Shown here: one piece after another, positions 1-12,019 of the stretch
Layout of the letters: each line of letters begins with the position of its first letter
How positions within the stretch are numbered: the stretch's first letter is position 1
Assembly (NCBI GenBank): GCA_947462335.1
Contig: OX381706.1
Location: 19,506,784-19,570,783, forward strand
DNA length: 64,000 nt
From: Harmothoe impar
Lineage: Eukaryota > Annelida > Polychaeta > Phyllodocida > Polynoidae
Direction of reading: 5' to 3'
The notes under the pieces: model-generated
The model's input: the letters and a program-made list of their open reading frames with translations, nothing else
What the model was told of the DNA's origin: nothing
Databases searched by the model: none
Made by a program: the position numbers and the translations under genes

Positions 1-587
1 TTAAAATAGCTGTGTTCTGCTGTGTTATTCTTTAAATCTGTTTTGGAACTGTGAGATTTCTGAGCCGCAGGGCTGCTTGGTTGGCATGTTTCGTCTTAGA
101 AATATGAGCCAGAATATTAATTCTGCAAGCTATTTCTTTCCCAATGTGATACTTTTCTCTCTCAGAGATTATCCTGAGGAAATGAGACACACTAAAATAT
201 TTGATGTAATTATGAAACTATAAAGATAATGGCAAAGTGATGGAAAAACATGCAACAAAATACGTTTTTGCATAATATTTTGTGCATCATAACTAATAGA
301 ACAATACCACTGCATATTGTATCTCATAGTTTTCCTTATGGTACCCATACAGTGAGGCCTTTAGATGTGCACTTCACATATACAGGGACTCAAATAACCG
401 CTGGTCCTGTATGAACGCCTGGAATATAGAGGAATTGCAATTAGTAGGCGCCTGGACACTTATATGAGCCATTGCAGTAGTGCACATCTGCAATTCCGCT
501 TATATACTTCAGAGGGAAGACAGCATCTATTTCTGTACACAGTATGTCATGTTTCCATTGATCCAACATTGAGGATGACTGTCTGTT
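1..587. other. Non-coding flank with a weak inverted repeat
   Basis: No credible coding frame is seen. A small inverted repeat pairs AGATGTGCACT near 363-373 with AGTGCACATCT near 477-487, with further complementary bits inside (around 431-445 and 487-500). It may be an old hairpin element; nothing else stands out. Confidence 0.4.
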
Positions 588-815
588 AGCTCTTTAAGTG
601 CTGCATAGTCTTTTTAATGCATCATGTCATTTATGGTCATGATACTTACAGGTAGACTCACCATGGTTGAATGAATTCACCATGCTATCAGGATGGTATC
701 AACCCCACAACTTTGACATGATGTTTGAATCATCCTTGTTGGAGGGGGGCAGGGGTGCATTCATGCATCATGGTTATATAGGCAATATGCATTACTATAT
801 TTATTCTTTAAGGCC
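588..815. repeat. MITE family M1, copy 1
   Basis: The left end is a degenerate CTTTAAG..GCTGCATAG, and the right end a CTTTAAGG. The interior has the family's landmark words TGCATCATG, GGTATCAACCCC and GCATTCATGCATCATGG. Recognised only by comparison with clearer copies such as 58728-58978 and 49099-49336. It has no coding capacity. Confidence 0.6.
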
Positions 816-828
816 CATTTTCCATTAG

Positions 829-913
829 TCGATTTGGAGGTGCTGTCGACCACTAGATTGTCCAATTACCTGCCGATTGGACAATCTAGCGGCCGGCAGC
901 ACCTCAAAATCGG
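829..913. repeat. Short perfect-arm hairpin element
   Basis: The arm starting CGATTTGGAGGTGCTG (about 830-845) pairs with CAGCACCTCAAAATCG (897-912), and ATTGTCCAAT pairs with ATTGGACAAT around the centre. About 85 bp fold into a single stem with a small loop. It is probably a tiny MITE; no target-site duplication was identified. Confidence 0.6.
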
Positions 914-1209
914 CCTAAAGGGTTAAGGCCATATGAGCTTACACTACCTTGCACCACACAGACCTATCACAATTGATCTTTAGAAGTAATAGAATGACCG
1001 ATCAAGGGTGTCCAGATGACTTTGACAAACATGACTTATTTATCTATGCACAAGAAGAGATCAGACACAAGGAACATCCCTATAACTTCCAAAGATAGGC
1101 TAATGAAACATGAACTAACATCACTCATATTAGGAAAGGGGTAAGACCAAAGGAATAGTAAGGGTCATGTAGGAAGAGAGGAGAGGGGGGAAACAAGGAG
1201 ATAGAAAGA

Positions 1210-1342
<133 letters not shown>

Positions 1343-1902
1343 ACAATGAAACGGGGGTAAATATTGAAATAGAGACAGACAGACCGTTATGGAGGCTGAT
1401 GAATACACAGTACCACACACATCCCAAATACAATTAATTTCATCAGACAAATTTATGAAGGGTGTATTATCTGCAGAGCCTCCGGGGCGAGGCTGATGAT
1501 TCATCATCCATACATGTATGCGTCTGATAGAAATAGTTGCATTTAAGACAGTGTATATATATATATCATAGTGTGGCTACAATTTCTCTCTTTTTGGTGT
1601 GGCAGTGGATAGGAGAGTGCCAACACCACTATTTTTATCACCACAGTGTGCGGTATTCTGTCCTTTTATTGTATGAAGCTTGCAACGATGGGACATCAAG
1701 AAGGCATCCCAAAGGCAGATGATATATGGTTGCAGATAGACCGCCAGATAGACCGCATGTAGACCGCTATGAAGAACCATAATTAATGATGCTCAAATAA
1801 AACCTCGCTTATGAGAAACCTCATTGGCAGAGCTAATCTTAGAGCGCGAGAGGAGAAGAAAGGCATTACATGCACAAAGCTGCTCACTGGCCTACAAGCA
1901 TA

Positions 1903-2090
1903 GCCTTTTAAAGGCTGCATAGGGATTTGATGCATCATGTCTTTTTCTTACTGTGATCAATAACTGCAGCCCTGGTGAGAATTGCAGCACCCGGAATATA
2001 ATATTGGTGAGTTACTCACCAGGGCTGCATTCATACATCATGTGGACCAAAGGCATAGCACATTGGGACACTATGCAGCCGTTAAAGGCT
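1903..2090. repeat. MITE family M1, copy 2
   Basis: The ends CCTTTTAAAGGCTGCATAG and CTATGCAGCCGTTAAAGG form an inverted repeat. The interior hairpin words GCAGCCCTGGTGAG and CTCACCAGGGCTGC are present. A shortened equivalent sits at 5249-5347 in the second copy of the segmental duplication. Confidence 0.8.
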
Positions 2091-4107
2091 AATCCAAGAG
2101 CTCCTGATAAGAAATAAGGCATGCACTGAGCAGCTTACTGCCCTACACGCTTAGAGCTACTGAGCAAAGACGCCTTTATAGACAGGCCAATCAGTTTCCA
2201 CCCCCACGCCAGCTTTCAGGTCTCATATAACGATCGAAGCAAGTGAACCCTTTGTCTTCAGAAGCCAAGACACTCCACAATAGAAGCGAGAAGTATTTTC
2301 ATTACGTCTTTCATGTGGAGGGAGGGAGAGACATGAAACAGGCAACAAGCTGCAGGGTACAAAGTAACATCCACGACTAAACTGGACTACATAGACGGTT
2401 GAACGTGCTGCTCTTCATATCTCACCATCGTTTGTAAACACACAAATAACAATGAATAAAAAATATAGTGTTGGCCTTTTAGATATGACATAAGCTATTC
2501 ATGCCATAGGTCTATAACTACCTTAATTGGTCTATTTAAGGAGGTAGAAACAATGAAGCTCTGACAAAGAGAAATACAAGCACTAATTAGTCTAGAATCT
2601 TGATGCATTCATTCAACATACACAGGACTATAATACAAATGTAAACCATCAATTGGGTAGGTTAATTTTTATACAAAATTCAGAAAGTAGGTATGTAATT
2701 AGCTTTACTGGGTAAATGCTAAAGATGTCAATCATTTCACCTTTCCCTATCACACACCTGAAGCCCCTTTGATCTTCATCTGATAGGCTTACATAATACG
2801 TGTCTTGCCCTTGAACTTTACAATATGGCTTGAGGTCCCTATGTATAATGATGTTCTTGGAACAGCAAAGAAGCTCTAGGCGTACATGACTGGAGCAGGG
2901 GGAGACCGTCTGCTATGTCACGTCTATTGGCCTGATTAAACTGTTAGTCTAAAACGGGAACACGACCATGTGAACTGCCACCCACCACAGGAAGACCACA
3001 CATCCGAGTAGCTTGGGGTCAGTTGCATCTTCAGTGGAAAGAGGAGTGCAGGGGGTAGCATCTAGCTCATCACAAAGGAGGGGACGTGTAAATGTTTGGG
3101 TTCCCTTAAAATGTAGAATAACCTAAAATGTGAATGATTAAAAAAAGTTGCATCTCCTATTAGACCCATATAATGGGATAAGCAAGGATTGGGGCGGATT
3201 ATGTTATATTATTTTGTAAAATTTCCAACCCTCCCGGTGAGATCAGAAGATTTCCCCTCCCATTGAAGTTTCTTTTTACCCCCCCCCCCCAAACAAGGGG
3301 GTCGCCTTTTTCTTTAACCTCAACCACTCAATTCCACTGCCATGTATGCCCGTGGGATATGCATGTCGACTGATTTCTAACAAGTGTAGTTGACTTGGCA
3401 AGTCTAGCTATATGAATCGTCAGTATGATCATGACTTTTATAATGATCAGCCTACTCTGCACATGTCACTCAAAAACTTGTTTATCTAGGAATGTCCTTG
3501 CCACTGCATGCAATTCCCCAGTTCCCATATTTCACCATTCAGTTACAGCTGTGCCTTTCTATTCAGTCCTTACAAATCTTGCTTCATTATTTTTTCTGTA
3601 ATTTGGGACGTCAACTACTTTTACAAAAGTCTGATTAGCCCAGCATTAAGGACTTTAATTCTATCTCTTTCATGTGCCTTTTTCAAAGGTAATAAATTCT
3701 ACAACTTTGTGACATGGTTGCTCCAAACTGTAACATTCTCTGTATTGTATGTACATGTAGGGACAAACATGTTTCATATTAGGGTGTTTTTAAACATATC
3801 AGCTTAACATTCATAAAATTGTTAAAAAAATGGTGAAGGTAGCAGGCTATATAGTTTCGTATAGTTTAGTTATAAGTCTAGCATTGATATCATATGAAAT
3901 CAAATAGCATCTTTAGGCCCTTATCGATCAAGCAAATTTGCCTCATCAGATCCTTCATCCAAACAATCTTCTAATCTTACCCCCGACTCCTCAATTCCTG
4001 GAACCCCCAAACTACCAGCACCTAATTCTCAGTATCTATTCATACCTAGCAACCTCTTTCATATTTGCCCCCTTTCTCCTCTCAGCTTCCCCTTTTTGTT
4101 GTTTTGT

Positions 4108-4347
4108 ACCCCTTTAAGAAGCATAGAGTGTTTTAATTAATGTGCAATATCATTGGTCGTCACAAGGCATGAATGCAGCCCTGGTGAGCCTACTCTTGCA
4201 TCATGCTGACCTTTGTATCAAATGTGTAGGGTTGGCAAGATGGTTGAATGCAGTACGGGTGAGATACTCCCAGGCTTGCATTCAAACTCAAACATGACGA
4301 TGACAAATGATATGGCTTGTGCACTTAAACACTATGCAGCCTTTAAA
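4108..4347. repeat. MITE family M1, copy 3
   Basis: The left end is ACCCCTTTAAG and the right end CACTATGCAGCCTTTAAA. Two internal hairpins lie around GCAGCCCTGGTGAG and GTGAGATACTC. Its duplicate partner is at 10135-10362, so this insertion predates the segmental duplication. Confidence 0.8.
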
Positions 4348-4370
4348 TTACTAACTCACCTTATATCAGC

Positions 4371-4545
4371 AGCCCCTTTCTACACCACCCGCCAGAATAC
4401 TACGTCACTCTCACGTACGTCACAGTAAGGCAATCAGAGGGCGCTGTGGTCGGTGAAAGGCTGAATTATTTAACCACCTGTGCTGTTCTCCAGGCCATAC
4501 AAAGATATAGTAGCACTGATATTGTCTATACAACTCACCACATGC
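4371..4545. promoter_or_regulatory. Highly conserved block with TACGTCA sites (copy 1)
   Basis: Within the diverged tandem duplication this stretch is nearly unchanged from 10378-10560. By eye there are about a handful of substitutions, plus one 14-bp indel next to AGGGCGC. It contains repeated TACGTCA words (CRE/ATF-like half sites) and no reading frame. A regulatory role or recent gene conversion are both possible; the call is tentative. Confidence 0.35.
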
Positions 4546-5248
4546 TCAATATGTCTCAATCAGCCATTGGATAAATACTTGATACTAGAAGCCTTCTCAG
4601 CTCTCGTGAGCTATGATTCTTAGCTGGGCAATCTATACAAACGTTACACCTCCCACCTCTCCCATTGTATAACATATAAGAAAAATGGATCTACTTAGGA
4701 ATGAATCATATTTCAATGGAAACCTTCAACAGCTAAGGACATGAAAAATGCATTAGGAGAGGCAAAGAGTGAATAATTGAGGCATCTTGAAGGAGGCATG
4801 TGCTATGGTAAAGGCTACTTTTATATACATGTACGTCAATGTGAATGGTTTGCTGCTAAAGGTGGGTCCCATTCGCAGCACTGGACCCCATTAACGAACA
4901 CAGCCATAAGGGCAGTATTTTTAGCCGCTTGCAATGTCCTTGTATGAGTCTGATTAAATAGCTGTATTAGTATAGTTTCATGTATCAAGCTTGCCAAGCT
5001 GCTAAGCGATGATAGCTAAGATTAGATATAAGGGAGACCTACATACTATGAACCCCAATAGGACATCCCCCGGCCAAATGATATATGGTTGCAGATACAC
5101 ATGTAGATGGCTGTGAAACCCACATAGAACCACCAGACTTAATGACACTCCTATAAAACCTAGCTTCTGAGAAACCTCACTGCCAGAGCTAATTTGAGAG
5201 CAACTGAGGAAAAGCATGCACAGAGAATCTCACTGGCCCACAAATTTA

Positions 5249-5347
5249 GCCCTTTAATAAAGGCGGCATAGTGATTTAATGAATTTGCAATAGGTCATTC
5301 TTGCATCATGATAGGCACATTAAAGCACTATGTGGCCTTGAAGGCTT
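5249..5347. repeat. MITE family M1, truncated copy 4
   Basis: Starts AGCCCTTTAATAAAGGCGGCATAG and ends CACTATGTGGCCTTGAAGG, but the central hairpins are mostly lost. It corresponds to 1903-2090 in the first duplication copy, so an internal deletion is likely. Confidence 0.65.
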
Positions 5348-6810
5348 AAAGCTACTAAGCAACAACATCTTTACAGACAAGCCAATCAGTCTCAACCACC
5401 ACACCAGCTTTCAGATCTCATATGACAATTGAGGCAAGCGAACCCTTTGTCTTCAAGGCACTCCACAATAGAGGCGAAAAGTATTTTTATTCTGTCTTTC
5501 ATGTGGGTGGAGTGAAAGATGTGGAACAGCCACAAGCTACAGAGTAGCATCCACAACTCATGTTGGACGTGCTGTCCTTTATATCAAACCATAGATTGTA
5601 AACACACACATAACCATTGATAAAAAAGTGCAGTGTTAGCATTTTAGATAAGACTATTAATGCCACTGGTCTATAACCAACTTAATTGCTCTGTTTAAGA
5701 AAGCGGAAACAACAAAGATCCGACAATGAGAAAATACAAATATATTAATACACAGTTAATTTGTCCACAAGAAAAGGTAAGCATACAGGGGACTAATCAG
5801 AAAGTAAGCTAATTGACATGTAATTAGCTTTACTGGGTATTTCAAAATAAGGCAATCATTTTACTTTTCCCTGTAACACATCCGAAGTCCCTTAACCTGA
5901 TGGGCTGACATAATAGGTAACCTTTACCACTGCATTTTGTTCGACTTTACAATCAACTTGAGGTTGCTATGTAAGTAAACTATATTCCTGAAAGAGGTGA
6001 ACTGTCATCACCACAGAAAGGTGTCACATCCAGATAGAATGGGGTCAGTTGGTGTAGGTGAGAAGTGGGAGATGTGGGGTGTAAGCCCTTCCAATATAGT
6101 AATGGGATAAGCAAAGATTGGGGTGAGTGGGGGAGGACGGTCTCTCCAACAGAACTGACCGATGTAAGGGGACCAAATATTCCTTTCCATATTAAATCCT
6201 ATTATATAAAATTATGTTTCCATGTCCCCAATTGTCTGATGTAATTATCTTTAAAAGAAAATGTCATAAGGAACTTTGCCCATGAGAAGCATGTTTCTCT
6301 TTCCCCAAGGCCCTACAATGAGGCCTTATAATAGTCTACTATAGCCAGAACATGGACACGTGAGTACCCTCCACGTGGATACCACACATCCATGCAGGTA
6401 ACGTCACTCCCAGGAATGAGATGCCCAGTCTGCGTGGTCAGAGCATCATAGATGGTGGAGTTGTTATTATTGCTCCATCAGAGAAGGCAAGATTGCCTTA
6501 TTTCTAGTGACTTGTGGATGTTTAAACTTACACATGATGATCATTAGCAATTAACAAGGCTATAACCATTCATTTTTCAATGTAAACCCCACAGATTAGT
6601 GAGAAATATGGATTTTGTAATTTCATGGTGATGCCCGTAACACACTGCCACTGATGCCCGTAACACATTGTCAGTACGTGAAAGTGATGCTCCGTACCAC
6701 AGTTCTTTTGGTGTATATACATGTATGTAAGTGTTACTGAAATTGGTCCAAAAATCAGATTTCTGTGTTTTTTTTGCCTCCATACTATTCCTATCGATTT
6801 TTATACAATT

Positions 6811-7110
6811 ACTACCATTTCCTCACGTCCACTACCATTTCCTCACGTCCACTACCATTTCCTCACGTCCACTACCATTTCCTCACGTCCACTACCCCTT
6901 CCTCACGTCCACTACCATTTCCTCACGTCCACTACCCCTTCCTCACGTCCATTACCATTTCCTCACGTCCACTACCCCTTCCTCACGTCCACTACTATTT
7001 CCTCACGTCCACTACCATTTCCTCACGTCTACTACCATTTCCTCACGTCCACTTCCACTTCCTCATGTCCACTACCACTTCCTCACGCCTTCTACCATTT
7101 CCTCACGTCC
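6811..7110 (+). repeat. 20-bp minisatellite, 15 units
   Basis: Exactly 300 bp of a 20-bp unit, ACTACCATTTCCTCACGTCC with variants (CCCTT for CATTT, for example). Because 20 is not a multiple of three, the three frames all stay open and give His/Pro/Ser-rich artefact peptides. Confidence 0.95.
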
Positions 7111-7120
7111 ACCACCAAGG

Positions 7121-7487
7121 GGTTGGACGTGAAGGATGGGGTTGGACGTGAGAGAAAGGGTTGGACGTGACGGAGGGGGTTGGACGTGAGGGAAGGGATT
7201 GGACGTGAGGGAAGGGGTTGGATGTGAGAAGGGTTGGACGTGAGGGAGGGGGTTGGACGTGAGGGAAGGGATTGGACATGAGGGAAGGGGTTGGACGTGA
7301 GGGAGGGGGTTGGACTTGAGGGAGGGGGTTGGACGTGAGGGAGGGGGTTGGACGTGAGGGAGGGGGTTGGACGTGAGAGAAGGGGTTGGATGTGAGGGAG
7401 GAGTTGGATGTGAGGGAGGGGGTTGGACGTGAGAGAAGGGGATTGGACGTGAGAGAAGGGGTTGGATGTGAGGGAAGGGGTTGGACA
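7121..7487 (+). repeat. 19-bp minisatellite, about 19 units, inverted core
   Basis: The unit is GGTTGGACGTGAGGGARGG-like with a 19-bp period. Its core GGACGTGAGG is the reverse complement of the core CCTCACGTCC of the array at 6811-7110. The two arrays meet at a short junction (7111-7120), forming a mirrored pair. Confidence 0.93.
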
Positions 7488-8540
7488 TCACATGATTTAT
7501 TAGAGAGGGTTGGACGTATGATATGGACGTTAGATTTGTGCCTACAGGCCGGGGGCCAGTAGTCAGGGTGGCCTAAAGGCAGGGGGCCTCAGATCCGGAG
7601 GGCTAGGTGGGCAGGGGGCCTGTGTTCCGTGGGCCTGTGGGCTGGGGGCCTACAGTCAGGAGGGCCTGTATTCCGGATACCCATGCTCCCGTGGACAGGG
7701 CATCATAGAAATGTGTTACGGGCATCACAACAAATACTTTGATATGTGGCAAGGGCATCACTGATCGATTCTAGGATGCCCAATACAGTAAATTTAGCCT
7801 CCCATTGCAGTGCAAATACTATCCAGATTGTTTGTATTGATATTTAAGCCATACCTACTGAGTTGTACAACCTGCCACCCCCCATAACACCCTTAAAACT
7901 AGCAAAAACAAGCCTCCATTCAACCTACCATCCGCCATCTTTGATGCTCTGACCACGCAGACCGGGCATCTCATTCCTGGGAGTGAACGTGTGATGTAGC
8001 TGTGGGATCTGGGAGTGTACATTGATTATTGCCTGTAATCAATATAATCAGGCATCCCAACGATAAGCACTAGGCCCCCTAATACTCTAATCAATGCTTC
8101 TAGGGCAGTGTTTTTCACACCAGTCTTGGTGGGCTCATTGAAGTTGGACGGTTCATCCAATTGATCTGTCGAGCCCCTGCATAAATCTCTTAAAGGGAAA
8201 ATGGTATAGATGAGTTCTATTTCAAACACACACACAGGATTTATCACAGATAAGGTTCACACCGACACCCCCCCCCCCCCACCCAGGGGTATACCCCCTT
8301 CCCAAATCCCCCTAGGCCTCCCCCCTCGATGCTTTTTAATAAGTTTATTGCAGTGAATAAGCCTGAGAATAAAGAATTTCATCCAAAATGTAGATCTGGT
8401 TAATTACATGGTAATTACATGATAAATCAATGTTTTAATCCCATTATTCCTAAATCCTGTGGTTGTCGGATGCCTGTAGGTTATATCTACTGGCGCCCAT
8501 AGGGTAAATGAGTACCGGGTACATATGTGACTTGAATATG

Positions 8541-8790
8541 CACACAGAATAGAAGTAGAATCACTGTAACTCCCGATGTGATCACTGAGGTAACTCTCTC
8601 CAGGACTCTAACGTGACTCCTTAACATTAGCAGGACTCTAAAATAACTCTATAATGACTCTATTATGACTCTGTTCTAAGACTCCCTAATGATTGGGAGT
8701 CACTTTAGAGTTGTGGGGAGAGTTACCTCAGTGATCGGGGCTGGACTCCCATTTGAGAGTTACAGTGATCCTACTTCTTCTCTCTGTGTG
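8541..8790. repeat. 250-bp hairpin MITE
   Basis: CACACAGAATAGAAGTAG at the left end matches the reverse complement of CTACTTCTTCTCTCTGTGTG at the right. Inner arms GATCACTGAGGTAACTCTC and GAGAGTTACCTCAGTGATC pair perfectly. The centre repeats GACTCTAA/GACTCTAT words. It is a non-coding, probably non-autonomous DNA element. Confidence 0.75.
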
Positions 8791-9739
8791 AACTAAAACC
8801 GGAAATAAATTGTGGTGCTATATATATGTGACATTGTTATTGTTATATCGATCTATTATTATGCTATTTTAGGTCATTCTGATACTATGCTATTACTCAG
8901 ACATAAATGAAGACATATGCTTGAAACATGCCTGAGAACTGATGTGTTTATACTTGAATAGCCCCTACTTTGTCAGAAATAATTAAGAGACCTAATTCAC
9001 GTCCATAGAGTCCCCCATGGGAAGCCATGGCGTAGGCGTGCGGACTGACTTCTAACCAGTTGACGTGTCTAGCTATAAACCTTCTCATAATGATCATGAA
9101 TATCATAATGATTAGCCTACTCCGCACCTGTCGTGTAACTCAAAAACTTGTTTTCCTTGAAAGGTCCTTGGCACTGCGTACAATTCCCCAGTTCCCATAT
9201 TCCATCATTCAGTTACAGCTGTGCCTTTCTCTTCAGTCCTTCTAAACCTTGCTTCATTGTTTTGTCTGTAATCCTGAATGTCCACTTGTTTTTACAAAAA
9301 TAGGATTAGCCCAGAATTGAGAACTCTTTCATAGGATTCTTTTCAAAGTAATTAATTCTTCAACTGTGTAGGTCTTCTAAACTGTAGTGAAAGGTAATGT
9401 GCTCTGTAATGCGTTTACATGTAGGGCTAGAATAACATAATTCATGTTAGGCCGCTTAAGACATATTAGCTTTACAGATACTTGAAATCCTGAAAAGAAA
9501 GGAATGAGGCAGGCATGATGTATAAGGCTGAGTCTCACCAGATCGATACAGGTTTAAATGGTATGCTGAGGTATATGACATACTGGCGTATATATCGGGC
9601 TAACTTATATGACCAGGAGAACATAGAATGTCATATACATAGTGTATTCATAGATATACATATATAAGCTATTTTATATAGGCCATTTTAAAGCTGAACA
9701 ATAAGCCATTCATGTGGCCTTATAGCAGGTCTAAAAGCG

Positions 9740-9840
9740 TGAATCCACTGAGGCAAAATCCGTCGGATCGGATGGACCTCACAATGTTAAACCTATGGAC
9801 GAATCTCGTCCGATCCGACGGATTTACCTCAGTGGATTCA
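9740..9840. repeat. 101-bp hairpin MITE
   Basis: TGAATCCACTGAGG at 9740 faces CCTCAGTGGATTCA ending at 9840. The stem continues through ATCCGTCGGATCGGA with only a couple of mismatches, giving an arm of about 35 bp around a 30-bp loop. Confidence 0.8.
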
Positions 9841-10134
9841 CCCCTTATGCCAGCATTGGCATTTATATCATACAAGAAGATCAAATAGCCATATCATCTT
9901 TAGGCCTTTATGGATCATGCCAATTTGCGTGTCTTGATCCTCCCTCTAAAAAATCTTTCAACCTCAGCCCTGTCTACCCAAGTTCCCGGCCCACCCCCGC
10001 TACAACTTAATTCTCAGTGTCTATTTATACCTAGCAGCCTCCATCCTATTCGGCCCCTTTCTCTTCTCAGCTTCCCCTTTTTGTTGTCTTGTTATGTGTG
10101 TGGGCCCCGGCCTTCTGTGGCTGGGTATCGACTA

Positions 10135-10362
10135 ACCCTGTAAAGGCCACATAGTGCTATGTTGTGTAATGTATGAATGCAGCCCTGGCAAGTCTACTCG
10201 CCAGGACTACAATCATATATCATGCTGCCCTTTTGGGATGTCTCAATTGCATAGGGTGGCATGATGTTTGACTGCAGCAGTGGCAACATACTCACCAGGG
10301 CTGAATTCAAACATCAAGACAACAAAGGATATGGCTTGTGCATTGAAGCACTATGCAGACTA
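10135..10362. repeat. MITE family M1, copy 5
   Basis: Duplicate partner of 4108-4347. It carries the words GAATGCAGCCCTGGCAAG, CTCGCCAGGACTAC and CACTATGCAGAC. The terminal CCCTGTAAAGG is degenerate. Confidence 0.75.
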
Positions 10363-10377
10363 ACTCCCCTAATATCA

Positions 10378-10560
10378 GCAGCCCCTTTCTGCGCCACCCG
10401 CCAGAATACTACGTCACTCTCACGTACGTCACAGTAAGGCAATCAGCAGGCCCACGTCAGAGGGCGCTTTGGTCGCTGAAAGGCTGAATTATTTAACCAC
10501 CTGTGCTGTTCTCCAGGCCATACAAAGATATAGTAGCACTGATATTGTCTATATAACTAG
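10378..10560. promoter_or_regulatory. Highly conserved block with TACGTCA sites (copy 2)
   Basis: Partner of 4371-4545. The block around ACTACGTCACTCTCACGTAC and the following 120 bp are almost identical between the copies, while flanking DNA has diverged with many indels. No coding frame is present. Function is inferred only from conservation and CRE-like words. Confidence 0.35.
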
Positions 10561-11279
10561 CCACACACCCATATGTCTCTATAAGCCATTGGTTAAATAC
10601 TTAATAACCTAGGCCCTCTTTGCTATATCAGTGGTGCAAATAAGGTATAATTCTTAGCTCTGCAATCTGAATAAAAGGTTAAGTCTTCACCCTCCCACAT
10701 TGAATGAAATACATAAAAAATGGATCTACTTTTGGAATCAAAGAAGCATATTTCAGTTGAAATATTCAATCACTAGACATGAGAAATGCATTATGAATGA
10801 CAACATGGAGAGGCAAACAGTCAATAATTGAGGCACCCTGGAGGAGGTGCCATGGGTTATGGTGCCATATCGATGTACATCAGCGTAAACGGTGTGCTGC
10901 TAAAGGTAGGTCCCAGTCCTTGCACTCAACCCATGACCAGACACCATCATGTTAGGAAAACACGGATATAAGGGCAGTCTCTCAGCCATCGTGGTAATTT
11001 TTGCAAAGAAAAAGGGGGGTATTTCTTGTGAAAAATGATTTTTACGGAAAAAAGGGGCATTTTTTCAACCTTACTTTATGGAAATCCAAAAGGGATACTA
11101 TAGTAACATGCAAATGGGGTGATTGATACTCTTTCTAAATTGGAATTTCAATCTGAAAGTCAGCGTTTTCGCAAAAAGATCACTTTAAGGATCAAAAATT
11201 TGTGAAATGTAACTTTTCAGCCTAAAATTAGAGTAAGTGATTTTATTTCGAAAAGCTTGAAAAAGGGTTGCGTCCCATG

Positions 11280-11600
11280 TGTACCTGCAGTGCAAGGTGG
11301 GTAAACCAAAGGTGGCTGAGTCGGCAGCAGGCAGTGTCAGCCGTTAGCCGTTAGCCGTGGGTGGTGAGCACAGCAGCCGCTCGGTCAGCGCTGAGCTGCT
11401 CGGAAACACTCAGTGTCCTCAAGAGCTGCTCGCCAACCCAGCACTTACACCTGAGAAGGCCGCTCGATGACCACCACCCTGCCCCCCTCCCTCCCTGCAC
11501 CTTGCAGACAGGTTGTAGAATAGCTATGGCAGCAGCAGCAGTAGCAGCAGCAGCAGGCAAGCGGGGACAGGGTGTGGCTGGGGTGTGGGGGAATTAGGGA
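11280..11600 (+). promoter_or_regulatory. GC-rich patch, possible promoter or first exon
   Basis: This stretch is clearly richer in G+C and CpG than its surroundings. It contains a short alanine-coding CAG-type run starting at an ATG (11526): about 14 codons of Ala/Val/Gly/Lys/Arg before GGGACAGGTGTGG, then a stop near 11595. It could be a first exon with a donor at that GGTGTG, or a non-coding CpG island. The frame has no recognisable domain, and no downstream exon was found in the window. Confidence 0.25.
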
Positions 11601-12019
11601 TTTGGGAAGGTAAAATAAGGACAGCAGAAGCAGGTCAAAGGGATGTGTTATATACTCTTCTATAGCTCGTCTACAAACGACTGGGGCATTACTCTAAAGA
11701 GATACCTGATGCTCACAACGGAAGGAGGGAAAGGAGATGTTATCCTTATCACTATCAGTATCATGACCATCAGCTGGAAAGGGCTGAAACTACATGTAGG
11801 AGAGTAAAGTGAAGTATGCCGCTTTCCCTAACACTGATGCAAGTTTAAGTAAAAACCTTAATGGACTATTTAGTGGTGTGGCCATGAAAGGATGCATGCC
11901 TCATGTCATCCTACCTTACACCTAGCAAGTCGGACGGCTCTGATTTCATTTTCCATTTACAGTGTATATAAAATTCAGAGTCAGAGCAAACAAGTCCCAG
12001 TTCTGGTGCAGGGAAGGGG

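Larger units (their letters stand above)
1660..4935. repeat. Tandem segmental duplication, copy 1
   Basis: Landmarks occur in the same order here and in 4985-10998. They are GATATATGGTTGCAGAT (about 1720 and 5079), CACTCCACAATAGA (about 2272 and 5460), TTAGCTTTACTGGGTA (about 2699 and 5826), AATTCCCCAGTTCCCATAT (about 3510 and 9181), CTTCCCCTTTTTGTTGT (about 4085 and 10071) and a TACGTCA-rich block (about 4390 and 10402). The segment is non-coding as far as I can see. Copy 2 is longer mainly because of later insertions. Confidence 0.8.
6404..7985. mobile_element. Fold-back-like element with long inverted ends
   Basis: About 50 bp at the left end (6404-6456, starting TCACTCCCAGGAATGAGATG) is the reverse complement of 7933-7985 with few mismatches. 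Further in, GTGATGCCCGTAACACA-like words near 6630-6665 face TGTGTTACGGGCATCAC near 7713-7728. The centre consists of two minisatellites in opposite orientation. There is no transposase frame. The architecture (long, internally repetitive inverted repeats) resembles fold-back transposons such as Drosophila FB or sea-urchin Tu elements; membership is inferred. The matching position in the first duplication copy (about 3.2 kb) lacks it. Confidence 0.6.
4985..10998. repeat. Tandem segmental duplication, copy 2 (expanded)
   Basis: Second copy of the 1660-4935 segment. It is enlarged by the fold-back element at about 6404-7985, a 250-bp hairpin at 8541-8790 and other unassigned DNA. Order and orientation of shared landmarks match copy 1, so it is a direct tandem duplication. 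Stretches between named features here, such as 7990-8540 and 8800-9500, hold no recognisable gene. Confidence 0.75.

Noticed and set aside
6721..7491. Four overlapping His/Pro/Ser-rich proteins
   Set aside because: Translation of 20-bp and 19-bp minisatellites in several frames at once.
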